IMG/VR virus record: IMGVR_UViG_3300025450_000950
Coordinates: 1-30,061 of that record
DNA from: a virus
Strand: one strand, 5' to 3'
DNA length: 30,061 nt
In this document: positions 7,576 to 16,102 of the stretch, one piece after another
Layout of the letters: every line of letters begins with the position of its first letter
Position numbering within the stretch: the first letter of the stretch is position 1
The notes under the pieces: model-generated
What the model was told of the DNA's origin: nothing
Seen by the model: the letters and a program-made list of their open reading frames with translations, nothing else
Databases searched by the model: none
Made by a program: the position numbers and the translations under genes

Positions 7576-10500
7576 TGGGTTCGTAGGTTTCACTAACACC
7601 GATATTGTTAGTCGCCAGCCGTCGTCAGAACACTTTGAGGGCAACCAGAACGACGGGTTCAACGTAGTTCGCTTTGCTGATGGCTCGTTCGGCATTGAGA
7701 AGTCAATGAAGGACTGGGTGGGCAACAAGACGGGGCGCAACTATCCTGCTGAACTACTAGCCGCCCAAGAATACTTAGCCGCCCGTGTAGGACAGGCTCT
7801 TGACGCACCCGTTCGTGACTGCCTTTTCACCTCAAAGAACGCCGACAGTGTGATTATGCCGTTCGTGGTTGGGCAGTCTGGCAAGGACTTAGGTGGAAAA
7901 GACGTTCCAAACGACCCACAAGGTATCCAACTACAAATCTTTGACCACTTTGTTGCTAACTCTGACCGCCGACCAAAGAACCTTATGTTCACCTCAAACG
8001 GCATTGTCGGCATTGACCACGCTCTCTGCAACTTCCGCCTTCGTCCCCCAAAGCCTGAACTGCTGGCAAGCCTATACAACGAGGGTGTGACATCTGACGA
8101 CGTTCGTGCCATACAACCACTGCTGGAAACCACGAAGCCGTATTTCGCCCAATTACAAATGATGGACAAATACGAGAATATGCTGGCAAACCTCGCCAGT
8201 CTTGCTGCGGATTTACAAATCGTGGAACAGAGCGTAGTGAAAAAAGGTGACGTTTCAGGTCACGAGTTTCACGGAAACCAATTTGTCAAACTTGGGTCTA
8301 CCGAAATAAAAGATTCCACCAAATACGCTTTTGAGGGTGGCGCACAGGCAAAGGCGATGGAAAAAGTCACGCTGGGTAATGGCGAAAAGGGCATTGTCAA
8401 GGTATTCCAAAATGACGGTTGGGGCGGCCCATCAGCAAAGCGTCAAGCGTGGAACGAAGCCCTTGCCGCAAAGGTTGGCAAAGCACTAGACATTCCAATT
8501 CGTGATGCCGTTCGCATTGACGGGCGACCAGATGCCATTCTGCAACCACACTTAGAAGGACAGTCGTGGCTTGATTTAGGTTCAGAAACACCAACTGCCA
8601 GCCCCAAAGACGTACCGGAGAAGTTTCGTCAGCAAATGGGCGAACTAGCCCTGTTTGACACGTTGATTTCTAACCCAGACCGTCATGGTGGAAACGTAAT
8701 GGTCACCGGCATTGACCCCAAAGAACCGTTATTGCGTTCAGAAGCCGCCAAGATTTCTACCGCACGTCTTGTTGGCATTGACCATTCATCAGCATTCAAC
8801 GATGAAAATTGGGCGCAACCACGTCAACTTGCTGCGGTGGCGAAGGAATGGAAGATATCACCAGACCGTCTTAGTGAAATGGGCAACGCACTTCACGATT
8901 TCCAAAATGACCCCACCCTTAGTTCCGGTGAAAAAGAATACGCCGACGCTATGGTGGCAACCTTTGACAAGGCATTTCCACAAACCATAAAGAAAGACGC
9001 TTTCACGCCACCGCAGGGTGTTCAAGACGCAGCCAAAAAGGCTTTGGAGTGGATGGCTGACGGCAAGGCTGGTTCCGGTTTCACCTCTGTCGGTCGCAAG
9101 CGAGCCTCTGACCTCGCTCGTGGGGCAAGCGTTTCAGAGGTGACTATCCGACGGATGAAGGCATACTTTGACCGCCACCAGCCAGACAAGAAATCACCTC
9201 ACTGGGATGAGCCAAGCCCCGGCAAGGTGGCGTGGTATGCGTGGGGTGGCGACGCAGGCTATTCGTGGGCTAAGTCAGTGGTGGAAAGACTGAACAAGGT
9301 TCAAAAAGGCGATGTTCAAGGGCACGAGTTTCACGGGAACCAGTGGACAGAAACAGGAACCAGCGTTGGATACGGGAACAAGACGTATCACCACGCCGAC
9401 CTAACCACGTCTGACGGAACGGTTTTACACGCAACTGCGATGCCACACGTCGATGGCGGAACATTTGCCGAAGTGTCTGGTGAAAAAAATGGATACACAA
9501 TTAGGCATACGCAAACCGACGTTGGCGGTGGTCAGAGTTACTACCAAGTAACGGCTCACGACGCTAATGGAAATGTTGTGGGTCACCTTGACTATGCCGT
9601 AGCCGACGGCGAAAAGACCCCCCACATTCAAATGGTGGAAACCAGCCCAAGCGCACGGGGCAATGGCTTGGCAACCTCTATGTATCACGTCATGGCGGCG
9701 AACAACCCCGGCGCAACACCCGAACAAGGGATGCTCACCGATGACGGCTCTAAGTGGTGGAATAGCCCCCAAATGGCACAAGCCCGTTCTGAATCCAGTT
9801 CTTTTACGGAATACAAGCCAAACGTTTCCAAATCAGTTATCACCAAAGGCGACGACCCCGGACACCCGTTTCACGGCAATCAGTGGACTACGGGCGAGGC
9901 TGGTGTAAAAGACCTCTCGCAACACATTGACACGGTGGACATGAGCGACATTGAGGCATGGCGAAACCGCCGTAATGGTGGTGGAACCACAACTACTCGC
10001 ACCCCATCTGCCCCAAAGCCAGCACCGGCTCCTCGTGCGCCTCGACCAGCAACAGCACCCAAGCCTCAACCTGCCCCCAAAGCCCCCCAAACGCCCTCTA
10101 CAGCCGAGAAGGGCTTACCAGCAGGCTGGCACACCGTCAGCAAGGCAGACGGGCGTATAACGCTAAAGAGTGACGCAGGGAACTCGGCGGTATTTTCCAC
10201 TAGAGGGTCGTGGAAACCATCCGACCCCGAAGCCCACACAATGCTTCAAACGATAGACAAGTATGCGACGGGCAAGACCATCAACTTCGCCCCGAAAGAC
10301 ATTACTAGGGGAACCTCAAACGCTCTGGGCTACGTCAGTTCCAAGAACCCGAACACCGTTGAGATTATGCCTAAGAGCCGTGTGGATGGTGCGTTAGAGC
10401 GCACAATGTCGAACTTCAAGACAGGTGGAAACTCGCCAATGGAACAGGCGTTGCGTGAGGCTCACGACCAATCTATTTCACCATCGGCGTTCGCCAACCA

Positions 10501-12103
10501 ATTCGCTAGTTATACCTGCTTTGCCACCAAAGACAAGGCTCTAGAGGCAATCGTCACCCACGAACTCGGACACTCGGATTTCTTTAGTCGGGGTCTGTCT
10601 ATGGACAGCGTATATAAGGGTCTGGCTAGTCTCGGCGGTCATCTCAATGAGGAACGTCTGTCAAGTGCTGAACGTCAGGGCTATCGGAACCAAATGGGTC
10701 GAAACTCTAGTTTCCGTATGCCCGACGGCACGCTGAAAGACCGTGCTGGCGCATTGGATTGGCTTATGAAAAACGGTGCTGGCGGTGCTGATTTGCAGGG
10801 AACCGCCGTCGCCTCGTGGATTGCCGAACGGGGTATGTCCGAATACGGAACCACGTCACTTGCGGATACCGTTGCTGAGGCGTATTGTGCATACCGTATG
10901 CCAGAACTGCCCAAGACCGACGCAGTGAACGCCCTCGCTAGCGCACTCGGCTGGACGCAGAAGGCCGTGTCTAGTGAAAACGCACCGACGGATTGGTCGG
11001 GTGGCGTTGGCTTTACCGACGGCTTTGACGGGCCGACAATGATTCTGGGAGACAAGGCATACGACTACGCCACAGGCGAGTGGTCAGAAGCCTTTGAGCC
11101 GAACCCCGAACTGGCGGACGATACCCCAAAAGGTGAAATAACAAAGGCGACTAAATGGTGGAGCCTTTGGAAAAAAGAAAAAGAAGCCGAAAAGTCTGGT
11201 GATGCTGACGAAGCGAGCCAAATCCACTATCAACTTTTGAACGCCGTTTATGACGACCAAGAGGTGAAAAAGGGCGACGTTCCGGGTCATGAATTTCACG
11301 GCAACCAGTACGAACAAGGCAACGGCATGGATGCCATTGAGGCGTGGCGTAATCGTAGGGCTGGTGAAAACATTACGACAACGCCAAAACCGCCCCGTGA
11401 ATCGAAAGCCCCTAAAATTGTCGAACCGCCAAAGAGTTCGTTTGTCGGTCTAAAGTCGACAGAGGTTGCTGAAACCTTGACCAGACGGGAAAAGTGGGGC
11501 GGTGCGTTGAACAAAGGATTTGACACGGTGCGCCTCAAAGACGGCTCTATCGGTGTAGTGAAACACAACGAGACTGCCGAAAACGCCGACGCAGAGGTTC
11601 TACAAGCCCGTATCGGCAAGGCAATTGGAACACCTATCCGTGACGCAGCGTTCGTCGCCGGTAGCAACAAAGACACCATACACCCCTACATTGAGGGTCA
11701 CACAACGATTACATCACCATACGCCGAACGTATGTCCGTAATGATGAGTGAAGGCATGGGGCAAATTAGGTGGCTGGATACTGTCACTGGAAATTACGAC
11801 CGTAATCGTGGAAACATTATGGTTCAGAAAGACGGTAGCGTTCTGGGCATTGATGGTGGAAACGCTTTTCACGGAACGCCCTCGCCAGAAGATTTGTTCA
11901 AGGTCATACGAACGAGCAACATTGACCAAGCAACGGTGAGCCGGACGAACGACGCTATCAACGGTCTGCTGAAAATGAAAGACTTGACGGACAACCAAAA
12001 GAACATTGTTCTCAATGAGGTGTTGCCTTCGTGGAACGACTTTTGGAACAACGGCGGTTCTGAATACGTCAAGTCGGGAACCATACCGCCACAACCCCGA
12101 TAA
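7565..12103 (+). CDS. 1512-residue polyvalent protein: three kinase-like domains, GNAT-like segment, HELGH metallopeptidase
   Basis: Start ATG 7565 overlaps the previous gene by 11 nt; an in-frame ATG at 7490 would overlap by 86 nt. Kinase-like domain 1 has Lys46, NSDRR (132-136), Asn139 and IDH (Asp151). Domain 2 has Lys279, NPDRH (370-374), Asn377 and IDH (Asp406). Domain 3 has Lys1333, NYDRN (1410-1414), Asn1417 and IDG (Asp1430). All share [AIT]P[VI]RD and a P-x-x-x-G hinge, resembling HipA/PI4K-type kinases. Between them lie a GKVAWYAWGGDAG domain common in phage proteins (479-578), a GNAT-like RGNGLATSMY (about 698), a Pro-rich linker (812-846) and HELGH (999-1003) with Glu1105 as likely third zinc ligand. 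KGD motifs begin at 227, 581, 761 and 1236; a degenerate HFEGNQ is at 23-28. It fits the polyvalent proteins of Iyer, Burroughs and Aravind (2017). Substrates unknown; injection with the DNA is inferred. Confidence 0.82.
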   Translation: MSSNGFVGFTNTDIVSRQPSSEHFEGNQNDGFNVVRFADGSFGIEKSMKDWVGNKTGRNYPAELLAAQEYLAARVGQALDAPVRDCLFTSKNADSVIMPFVVGQSGKDLGGKDVPNDPQGIQLQIFDHFVANSDRRPKNLMFTSNGIVGIDHALCNFRLRPPKPELLASLYNEGVTSDDVRAIQPLLETTKPYFAQLQMMDKYENMLANLASLAADLQIVEQSVVKKGDVSGHEFHGNQFVKLGSTEIKDSTKYAFEGGAQAKAMEKVTLGNGEKGIVKVFQNDGWGGPSAKRQAWNEALAAKVGKALDIPIRDAVRIDGRPDAILQPHLEGQSWLDLGSETPTASPKDVPEKFRQQMGELALFDTLISNPDRHGGNVMVTGIDPKEPLLRSEAAKISTARLVGIDHSSAFNDENWAQPRQLAAVAKEWKISPDRLSEMGNALHDFQNDPTLSSGEKEYADAMVATFDKAFPQTIKKDAFTPPQGVQDAAKKALEWMADGKAGSGFTSVGRKRASDLARGASVSEVTIRRMKAYFDRHQPDKKSPHWDEPSPGKVAWYAWGGDAGYSWAKSVVERLNKVQKGDVQGHEFHGNQWTETGTSVGYGNKTYHHADLTTSDGTVLHATAMPHVDGGTFAEVSGEKNGYTIRHTQTDVGGGQSYYQVTAHDANGNVVGHLDYAVADGEKTPHIQMVETSPSARGNGLATSMYHVMAANNPGATPEQGMLTDDGSKWWNSPQMAQARSESSSFTEYKPNVSKSVITKGDDPGHPFHGNQWTTGEAGVKDLSQHIDTVDMSDIEAWRNRRNGGGTTTTRTPSAPKPAPAPRAPRPATAPKPQPAPKAPQTPSTAEKGLPAGWHTVSKADGRITLKSDAGNSAVFSTRGSWKPSDPEAHTMLQTIDKYATGKTINFAPKDITRGTSNALGYVSSKNPNTVEIMPKSRVDGALERTMSNFKTGGNSPMEQALREAHDQSISPSAFANQFASYTCFATKDKALEAIVTHELGHSDFFSRGLSMDSVYKGLASLGGHLNEERLSSAERQGYRNQMGRNSSFRMPDGTLKDRAGALDWLMKNGAGGADLQGTAVASWIAERGMSEYGTTSLADTVAEAYCAYRMPELPKTDAVNALASALGWTQKAVSSENAPTDWSGGVGFTDGFDGPTMILGDKAYDYATGEWSEAFEPNPELADDTPKGEITKATKWWSLWKKEKEAEKSGDADEASQIHYQLLNAVYDDQEVKKGDVPGHEFHGNQYEQGNGMDAIEAWRNRRAGENITTTPKPPRESKAPKIVEPPKSSFVGLKSTEVAETLTRREKWGGALNKGFDTVRLKDGSIGVVKHNETAENADAEVLQARIGKAIGTPIRDAAFVAGSNKDTIHPYIEGHTTITSPYAERMSVMMSEGMGQIRWLDTVTGNYDRNRGNIMVQKDGSVLGIDGGNAFHGTPSPEDLFKVIRTSNIDQATVSRTNDAINGLLKMKDLTDNQKNIVLNEVLPSWNDFWNNGGSEYVKSGTIPPQPR

Positions 12104-12134
12104 TCACCTCTCATCAGGGGAAACAACTAAATAC

Positions 12135-12164
12135 TTGACTTGGGCTTTCACCTTCGTGTAACCT
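12135..12164 (+). promoter_or_regulatory. candidate promoter for the lysin operon
   Basis: TTGACT (12135-12140), an 18-bp spacer and TAACCT (12159-12164). It lies after the end of the polyvalent gene and 46 bp before the leader ORF. An alternative -10, TATAAA (12167-12172), is too far from this -35. Confidence 0.45.
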
Positions 12165-12209
12165 TGTATAAACGCTTTCGGGCGTGACTACCCAAGAAAG
12201 GTGGTTGCT

Positions 12210-12266
12210 ATGCAATCCATCAACGTAAGTAGAAGTTTGTATTCCCCGACCATTGGGGGCCGATGA
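12210..12266 (+). CDS. 18-codon leader ORF coupled to the lysin gene
   Basis: ATG 12210 follows AAGAAAGG at good spacing and encodes MQSINVSRSLYSPTIGGR, ending in TGA 12264-12266. That stop overlaps the ATG (12263) of the lysin gene as ATGA. The lysin ATG has no comparable ribosome-binding site of its own, so the small ORF probably serves to load ribosomes and couple translation. It may be purely regulatory. Confidence 0.5.
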   Translation: MQSINVSRSLYSPTIGGR

Positions 12267-12859
12267 GGTCGGTGGCTAGAGGGTTGCTTATAGCCCTCAT
12301 AGCCATAATCACGGTCGCAGGACTGTTGAGCAACACGTCGCCAAAGGCGGATGCTGTTCAGCGCAAGACTGCGAGTATTCAGGCAACACGGGCATTTGTT
12401 ATGTCCGTCGTTGTGACCCATCACGCCATCAAGGCAAAGCCAGTCGTGGTGAAGCCAGCAGTAGTGGCAGACCCCATGCCAGAGCGACACTTTACGGCTC
12501 ACGTTTATGGTGAAGGCTATAACGTCGGCATACCCCTGTGGCAGACGTGGAACACAGACCCAACGGCATACGAGCCATCAGCAGACGACCCTATGCGGAT
12601 ACTGCCAAAGTCGGCTCAATACACCTTTGCCTGTATCCGATACGCCGAGAGCCGTAATCACCCCACGTCTGTGAACGTATCGTCGGGCGCAGAGGGTCTT
12701 TACCAGTTCTTGCCCTACATTTGGAAATACGGCGCAAACGCTCTTGGTATTCCTGTTTCTAGTGCCATTTACGCAACGCCAGAACAGCAGGCTGAGGTCG
12801 CTATTTGGTATTACAAGCGTGACGGTTTCAGCCCGTGGTCTAGCGACGGGTGTGAATAA
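12263..12859 (+). CDS. exported lysozyme/transglycosylase-like (Rpf-like) lysin
   Basis: 198 residues. The N-terminus has an Arg, then the hydrophobic run LLIALIAIITVAGLL and a likely cleavage near Ala29-Ala31: an export signal. After a Pro/Val-rich spacer, the C-terminal domain (about 115-198) shows the lysozyme-like pattern CIRYAESRNHP with the probable catalytic Glu129. It continues with GLYQFLPYIW and the closing PEQQAEVAIWYYKRDGFSPW, as in resuscitation-promoting factors and related transglycosylases of Actinobacteria. It would cleave the glycan strand of peptidoglycan outside the membrane, for lysis or cell-wall loosening. The signal peptide suggests export without needing a holin. It is translationally coupled to an 18-codon leader. 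A host-acquired Rpf gene is an alternative origin. Confidence 0.8.
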   Translation: MRSVARGLLIALIAIITVAGLLSNTSPKADAVQRKTASIQATRAFVMSVVVTHHAIKAKPVVVKPAVVADPMPERHFTAHVYGEGYNVGIPLWQTWNTDPTAYEPSADDPMRILPKSAQYTFACIRYAESRNHPTSVNVSSGAEGLYQFLPYIWKYGANALGIPVSSAIYATPEQQAEVAIWYYKRDGFSPWSSDGCE

Positions 12860-12908
12860 GTATTCCGGTGTCTACTATTGCCCCTTAGATTTTTTGTAAG
12901 GTGGAAAC

Positions 12909-14639
12909 ATGACTACTGGCTTACTCAAAGGGAACTGCCTAGAACAACTGTTGCTGATACCAGACAACTCAGTTGATTCGGTCGTCACCGACCCACCATA
13001 CGAATTAAACTTTATGAACAAAGGCTGGGATGCCAGCGGTATCGCCTACAACGTGGAAGTTTGGAAACAATGCTTCCGTGTGCTGAAACCCGGCGGACAC
13101 CTTTTGGCGTTCGGTGGCACTCGCACCTATCACCGTATCGCCGTCGCCATTGAGGATGCAGGGTTTGAAATCCGTGATTCCATCCATTGGACATACGGTT
13201 CAGGCTTTCCGAAATCTATGAACATCAGCAAGGCGATAGACAAGGGCATGGGCGAGAACCGCCAGCGTCAACACCGTTTCGTGGAATGGATGCGCTCAAC
13301 CGGACTAAATGCCAATCAAATAAATGAGGCAATAGGTAAATCTGATGTCGGTAGTCATTATCTTCGCTACGACCAACCGCAAATAGCCACCGCAGACCTG
13401 TTTGACTTACTTCGCCCATTGCTCCCCGAAGTTCCAGAGGAAATCGAGCGACTAGTGGCAGAGCGCACGGGCATCGAGTGGTTTGCCTACAAGAACCGTG
13501 AAGTGGTGGGAAGCGATACTAAGGCTCGAAGCACCACTGGCAAATCGGCGCTGCCTTCAGTCGGTGGTGAAACTGAATACCAAACATGGGACATCACCGC
13601 CCCTGCCACTGACGAAGCAAAGAAGTGGCAAGGCTGGGGAACTGCCCTAAAACCGTCGCACGAGCCTGTAGTTGTTGCTAGAAAGCCTGTTATTGGAACG
13701 GTGGCGAACAATGTTCTGACCTACGGCACGGGCGCACTGAACATCGACGGCACACGGGTTGGAAACGAAGTTCGCAAGAACAACATCAACGATTTCAGCA
13801 ACCAACACGGCAACCAATGGGGAAACGGCGAACCTATTGCCAAGTTAGGTGAAAGCGAAGTTGTCGGTCGTTGGCCTGCGAACACCATCTTGACCCACTC
13901 GCCTGAGTGTGTCCAAATTGGAACCCGCACCAAACAAATGGCGACCAACACAGATTTCACTACGGAGAAGCAAGCCGACGGCTGGGGAACCAACCGTGCC
14001 ATTACCACGCCGACGGAAATCCAAAGCGACGTGTGGGAGTGCGTTGAGGGCTGTCCTGTTCTTGACCTAGACGAGCAAAGCGGTATCCGACCCGGTGGCG
14101 TGTTCCCTGCGGTTCGTGGGCGTAGTGAAATCGGGGCGTTCGGCGCAGGCGGAACTCACAAAGACAAGCCAAATCAAGCACGCACAATGGGCGACAGTGG
14201 CGGTGCGTCACGCTATTTCACCAACACGGGCTACGACGACATTGACTTTCCCCCGTTTATCTACCAAGCCAAAGCCTCTACCCGTGAGCGCAACGCTGGA
14301 CTAGGTGATTTGGAAACCAAGCAAACCGTTGGTGGCGGTGGTCTAACTGAGGCAGGCGACAAGTTCGGCTCCATCAAAGCCCCAGCAAAGAACTTTCACC
14401 CGACAGTAAAGCCCGTAAGCCTTATGCGTCATTTGGTTCGTCTGGTAACACCACAAGGCGGTCTGGTTCTTGACCCGTTCTTGGGAAGCGGAACGACAGC
14501 CGTTGCTGCGGTGCTGGAAAACTGCCAATGGGTCGGTTGCGAACTCACAGAGGACTATTGGGGCATCATTGAGGGGCGCACCGAATGGGCGCAAACGCAG
14601 GTGGAAACGCCTACGACCACGCAAGAGGCGTTGTTCTAA
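12909..14639 (+). CDS. DNA methyltransferase 1 (beta class, N6-adenine/N4-cytosine)
   Basis: 576 residues; ATG 12909 is preceded by GTAAGGTGG. Catalytic motif IV DPPY is at 28-31 and the AdoMet-binding motif I DPFLGSGTT at about 522-530. That is the order of beta-class methyltransferases (PF01555-type), with target recognition in the middle. The segment GGHLLAFGGTRTYHRIAVAI is shared with both following paralogues. Unique here is an insertion at about 115-200 with RFVEWMRSTGLNANQINEAIG, which looks like a helix-turn-helix seen in other phage methyltransferases. No restriction endonuclease is nearby, so this is an orphan enzyme, probably protecting phage DNA. The exact target base and site cannot be read from the sequence. 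It overlaps the next gene as TAATG. Confidence 0.88.
   Translation: MTTGLLKGNCLEQLLLIPDNSVDSVVTDPPYELNFMNKGWDASGIAYNVEVWKQCFRVLKPGGHLLAFGGTRTYHRIAVAIEDAGFEIRDSIHWTYGSGFPKSMNISKAIDKGMGENRQRQHRFVEWMRSTGLNANQINEAIGKSDVGSHYLRYDQPQIATADLFDLLRPLLPEVPEEIERLVAERTGIEWFAYKNREVVGSDTKARSTTGKSALPSVGGETEYQTWDITAPATDEAKKWQGWGTALKPSHEPVVVARKPVIGTVANNVLTYGTGALNIDGTRVGNEVRKNNINDFSNQHGNQWGNGEPIAKLGESEVVGRWPANTILTHSPECVQIGTRTKQMATNTDFTTEKQADGWGTNRAITTPTEIQSDVWECVEGCPVLDLDEQSGIRPGGVFPAVRGRSEIGAFGAGGTHKDKPNQARTMGDSGGASRYFTNTGYDDIDFPPFIYQAKASTRERNAGLGDLETKQTVGGGGLTEAGDKFGSIKAPAKNFHPTVKPVSLMRHLVRLVTPQGGLVLDPFLGSGTTAVAAVLENCQWVGCELTEDYWGIIEGRTEWAQTQVETPTTTQEALF
13746..13813 (+). repeat. 68-bp exact repeat, copy 1 (in methyltransferase 1)
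   Basis: Identical over 68 bp to 15242-15309 in methyltransferase 2, coding for the region from DGTRVGNEVRKNN to NQHGN. A further 26 bp (TTAGGTGAAAGC...) about 35 bp downstream is also identical between the two genes, whereas upstream coding sequence differs at many synonymous sites. Confidence 0.92.
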
Positions 14640-16102
14640 TGTTGCTCAAAGGCGACTGTCTCGTCACGCTGAAATCCCTGCCCGACAACTCGGTCGACAG
14701 CATTGTGACCGACCCCCCATACGAACTTGGATTTATGGGGAAGTCGTGGGATAGCACGGGCATTGCTTACAACGTAGAGGTCTGGTTGGAATGCCTACGG
14801 GTGCTGAAACCGGGCGGTCACTTACTTGCCTTTGGCGGAACACGAACGTATCACCGCATAGCAGTTGCCATTGAGGACGCTGGATTTGAGATTAGAGACA
14901 GTATCCACTGGACATACGGCTCCGGCTTCCCGAAATCGCTGGACGTGAGCAAGGCGATAGACAAGGCGGCCGGAGCCGAGCGTGAAGTGGTGGGTCAAAA
15001 CCGATACGCTGCTAGACGCCCGTCAGAAACGGCAAACTCCCCCGTTGGCTTCTCGGACAGTATGGGTGGCTCGGCAACAGCAAACATCACCGCCCCTGCC
15101 ACCCCCGAAGCCCAACGCTGGCAAGGCTGGGGAACAGCCCTAAAGCCCAGCCACGAACCCATTGTCGTCGCTCGCAAGCCCCTAAGCGAAAAGACCGTCG
15201 CCAAGAACGTAGTGAAATGGGGAACGGGTGCGCTGAACATTGACGGCACACGGGTTGGAAACGAAGTTCGCAAGAACAACATCAACGATTTCAGCAACCA
15301 ACACGGCAATAATTTCGGCAATGGCGCACCGATAGCCAAATTAGGTGAAAGCGAAGTTGTCGGTCGCTGGCCTGCCAACACAATTATCACCCACTCGCCC
15401 CTCTGCCGACAGGTAGGCACAAAGAGCGAAACCGTAGCCATAAACAAAATTGAGGAGTGGTCGGGTTTTGGTCAGGTGAAAAACCCCGACTACGAAAAGA
15501 CAGAATCAAGCGTAGAAAGCACCATTTGGAACTGCGCCGAAGGCTGCCCAGCCAACCTTTTCCCAGAGAGCAAGTCGCCCAGTCCCTATGTTCAGCAAAG
15601 CAAAAGCGTGGGTTTGTACGGGGCAGAAAAACACCATGACCGTCTTTCCACACATCACGCCGACGGCGGTTCAGCCTCCCGTTTCTTTACCCAAACCGAA
15701 TACGACGATGACATAGACTTTCCACCATTTATCTATCAGGCAAAGGCAAGCAAGGCAGACCGAAACGCTGGACTAGAAGGCATGGTGGAACGTCGCCCTG
15801 ATGAACGCACAGAAACGGGTATGGGAACCTTTGCTGAAAAGGGTGTTGCCAAGCAGAGCAACTTCCATCCCACCGTCAAGCCCACGTCGCTTATGCGCCA
15901 CCTAATCCGCCTTGTAACGCCTCCAAACGGTGTAGTGCTAGACCCGTTTCTCGGTTCTGGCACAACGGCTGTAGCCGCCATTTTGGAAAATTGCGAATGG
16001 GTGGGTAGTGAAATCACTCCCGATTATTGGCCCATCATTGATTCACGGGTGGAGTGGGCTAAAAAACAGCGTGACGAAAACACGCAGAATAGGTTGTTCT
16101 AA
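14639..16102 (+). CDS. DNA methyltransferase 2 (beta class)
   Basis: 487 residues starting at the ATG overlapping the previous stop (TAATG); an upstream in-frame ATG at 14585 lies inside methyltransferase 1. DPPY is at 25-28 and DPFLGSGTT at 435-443. Between them are the shared GWGTALKPSHEPIVVARKPL and the GRWPANTIITH segment, which look like framework around the recognition region. The helix-turn-helix insertion of methyltransferase 1 is missing, and residues about 115-155 and 270-345 differ from both paralogues, so specificity probably differs. The central region shares 68 bp of exact sequence with methyltransferase 1, a sign of gene conversion. AdoMet-dependent methylation of adenine-N6 or cytosine-N4 is expected for the family. 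Confidence 0.87.
   Translation: MLLKGDCLVTLKSLPDNSVDSIVTDPPYELGFMGKSWDSTGIAYNVEVWLECLRVLKPGGHLLAFGGTRTYHRIAVAIEDAGFEIRDSIHWTYGSGFPKSLDVSKAIDKAAGAEREVVGQNRYAARRPSETANSPVGFSDSMGGSATANITAPATPEAQRWQGWGTALKPSHEPIVVARKPLSEKTVAKNVVKWGTGALNIDGTRVGNEVRKNNINDFSNQHGNNFGNGAPIAKLGESEVVGRWPANTIITHSPLCRQVGTKSETVAINKIEEWSGFGQVKNPDYEKTESSVESTIWNCAEGCPANLFPESKSPSPYVQQSKSVGLYGAEKHHDRLSTHHADGGSASRFFTQTEYDDDIDFPPFIYQAKASKADRNAGLEGMVERRPDERTETGMGTFAEKGVAKQSNFHPTVKPTSLMRHLIRLVTPPNGVVLDPFLGSGTTAVAAILENCEWVGSEITPDYWPIIDSRVEWAKKQRDENTQNRLF
15242..15309 (+). repeat. 68-bp exact repeat, copy 2 (in methyltransferase 2)
   Basis: Partner of 13746-13813. The identity ends where copy 1 continues with CCAATGG and copy 2 with TAATTTC. 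Confidence 0.92.
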
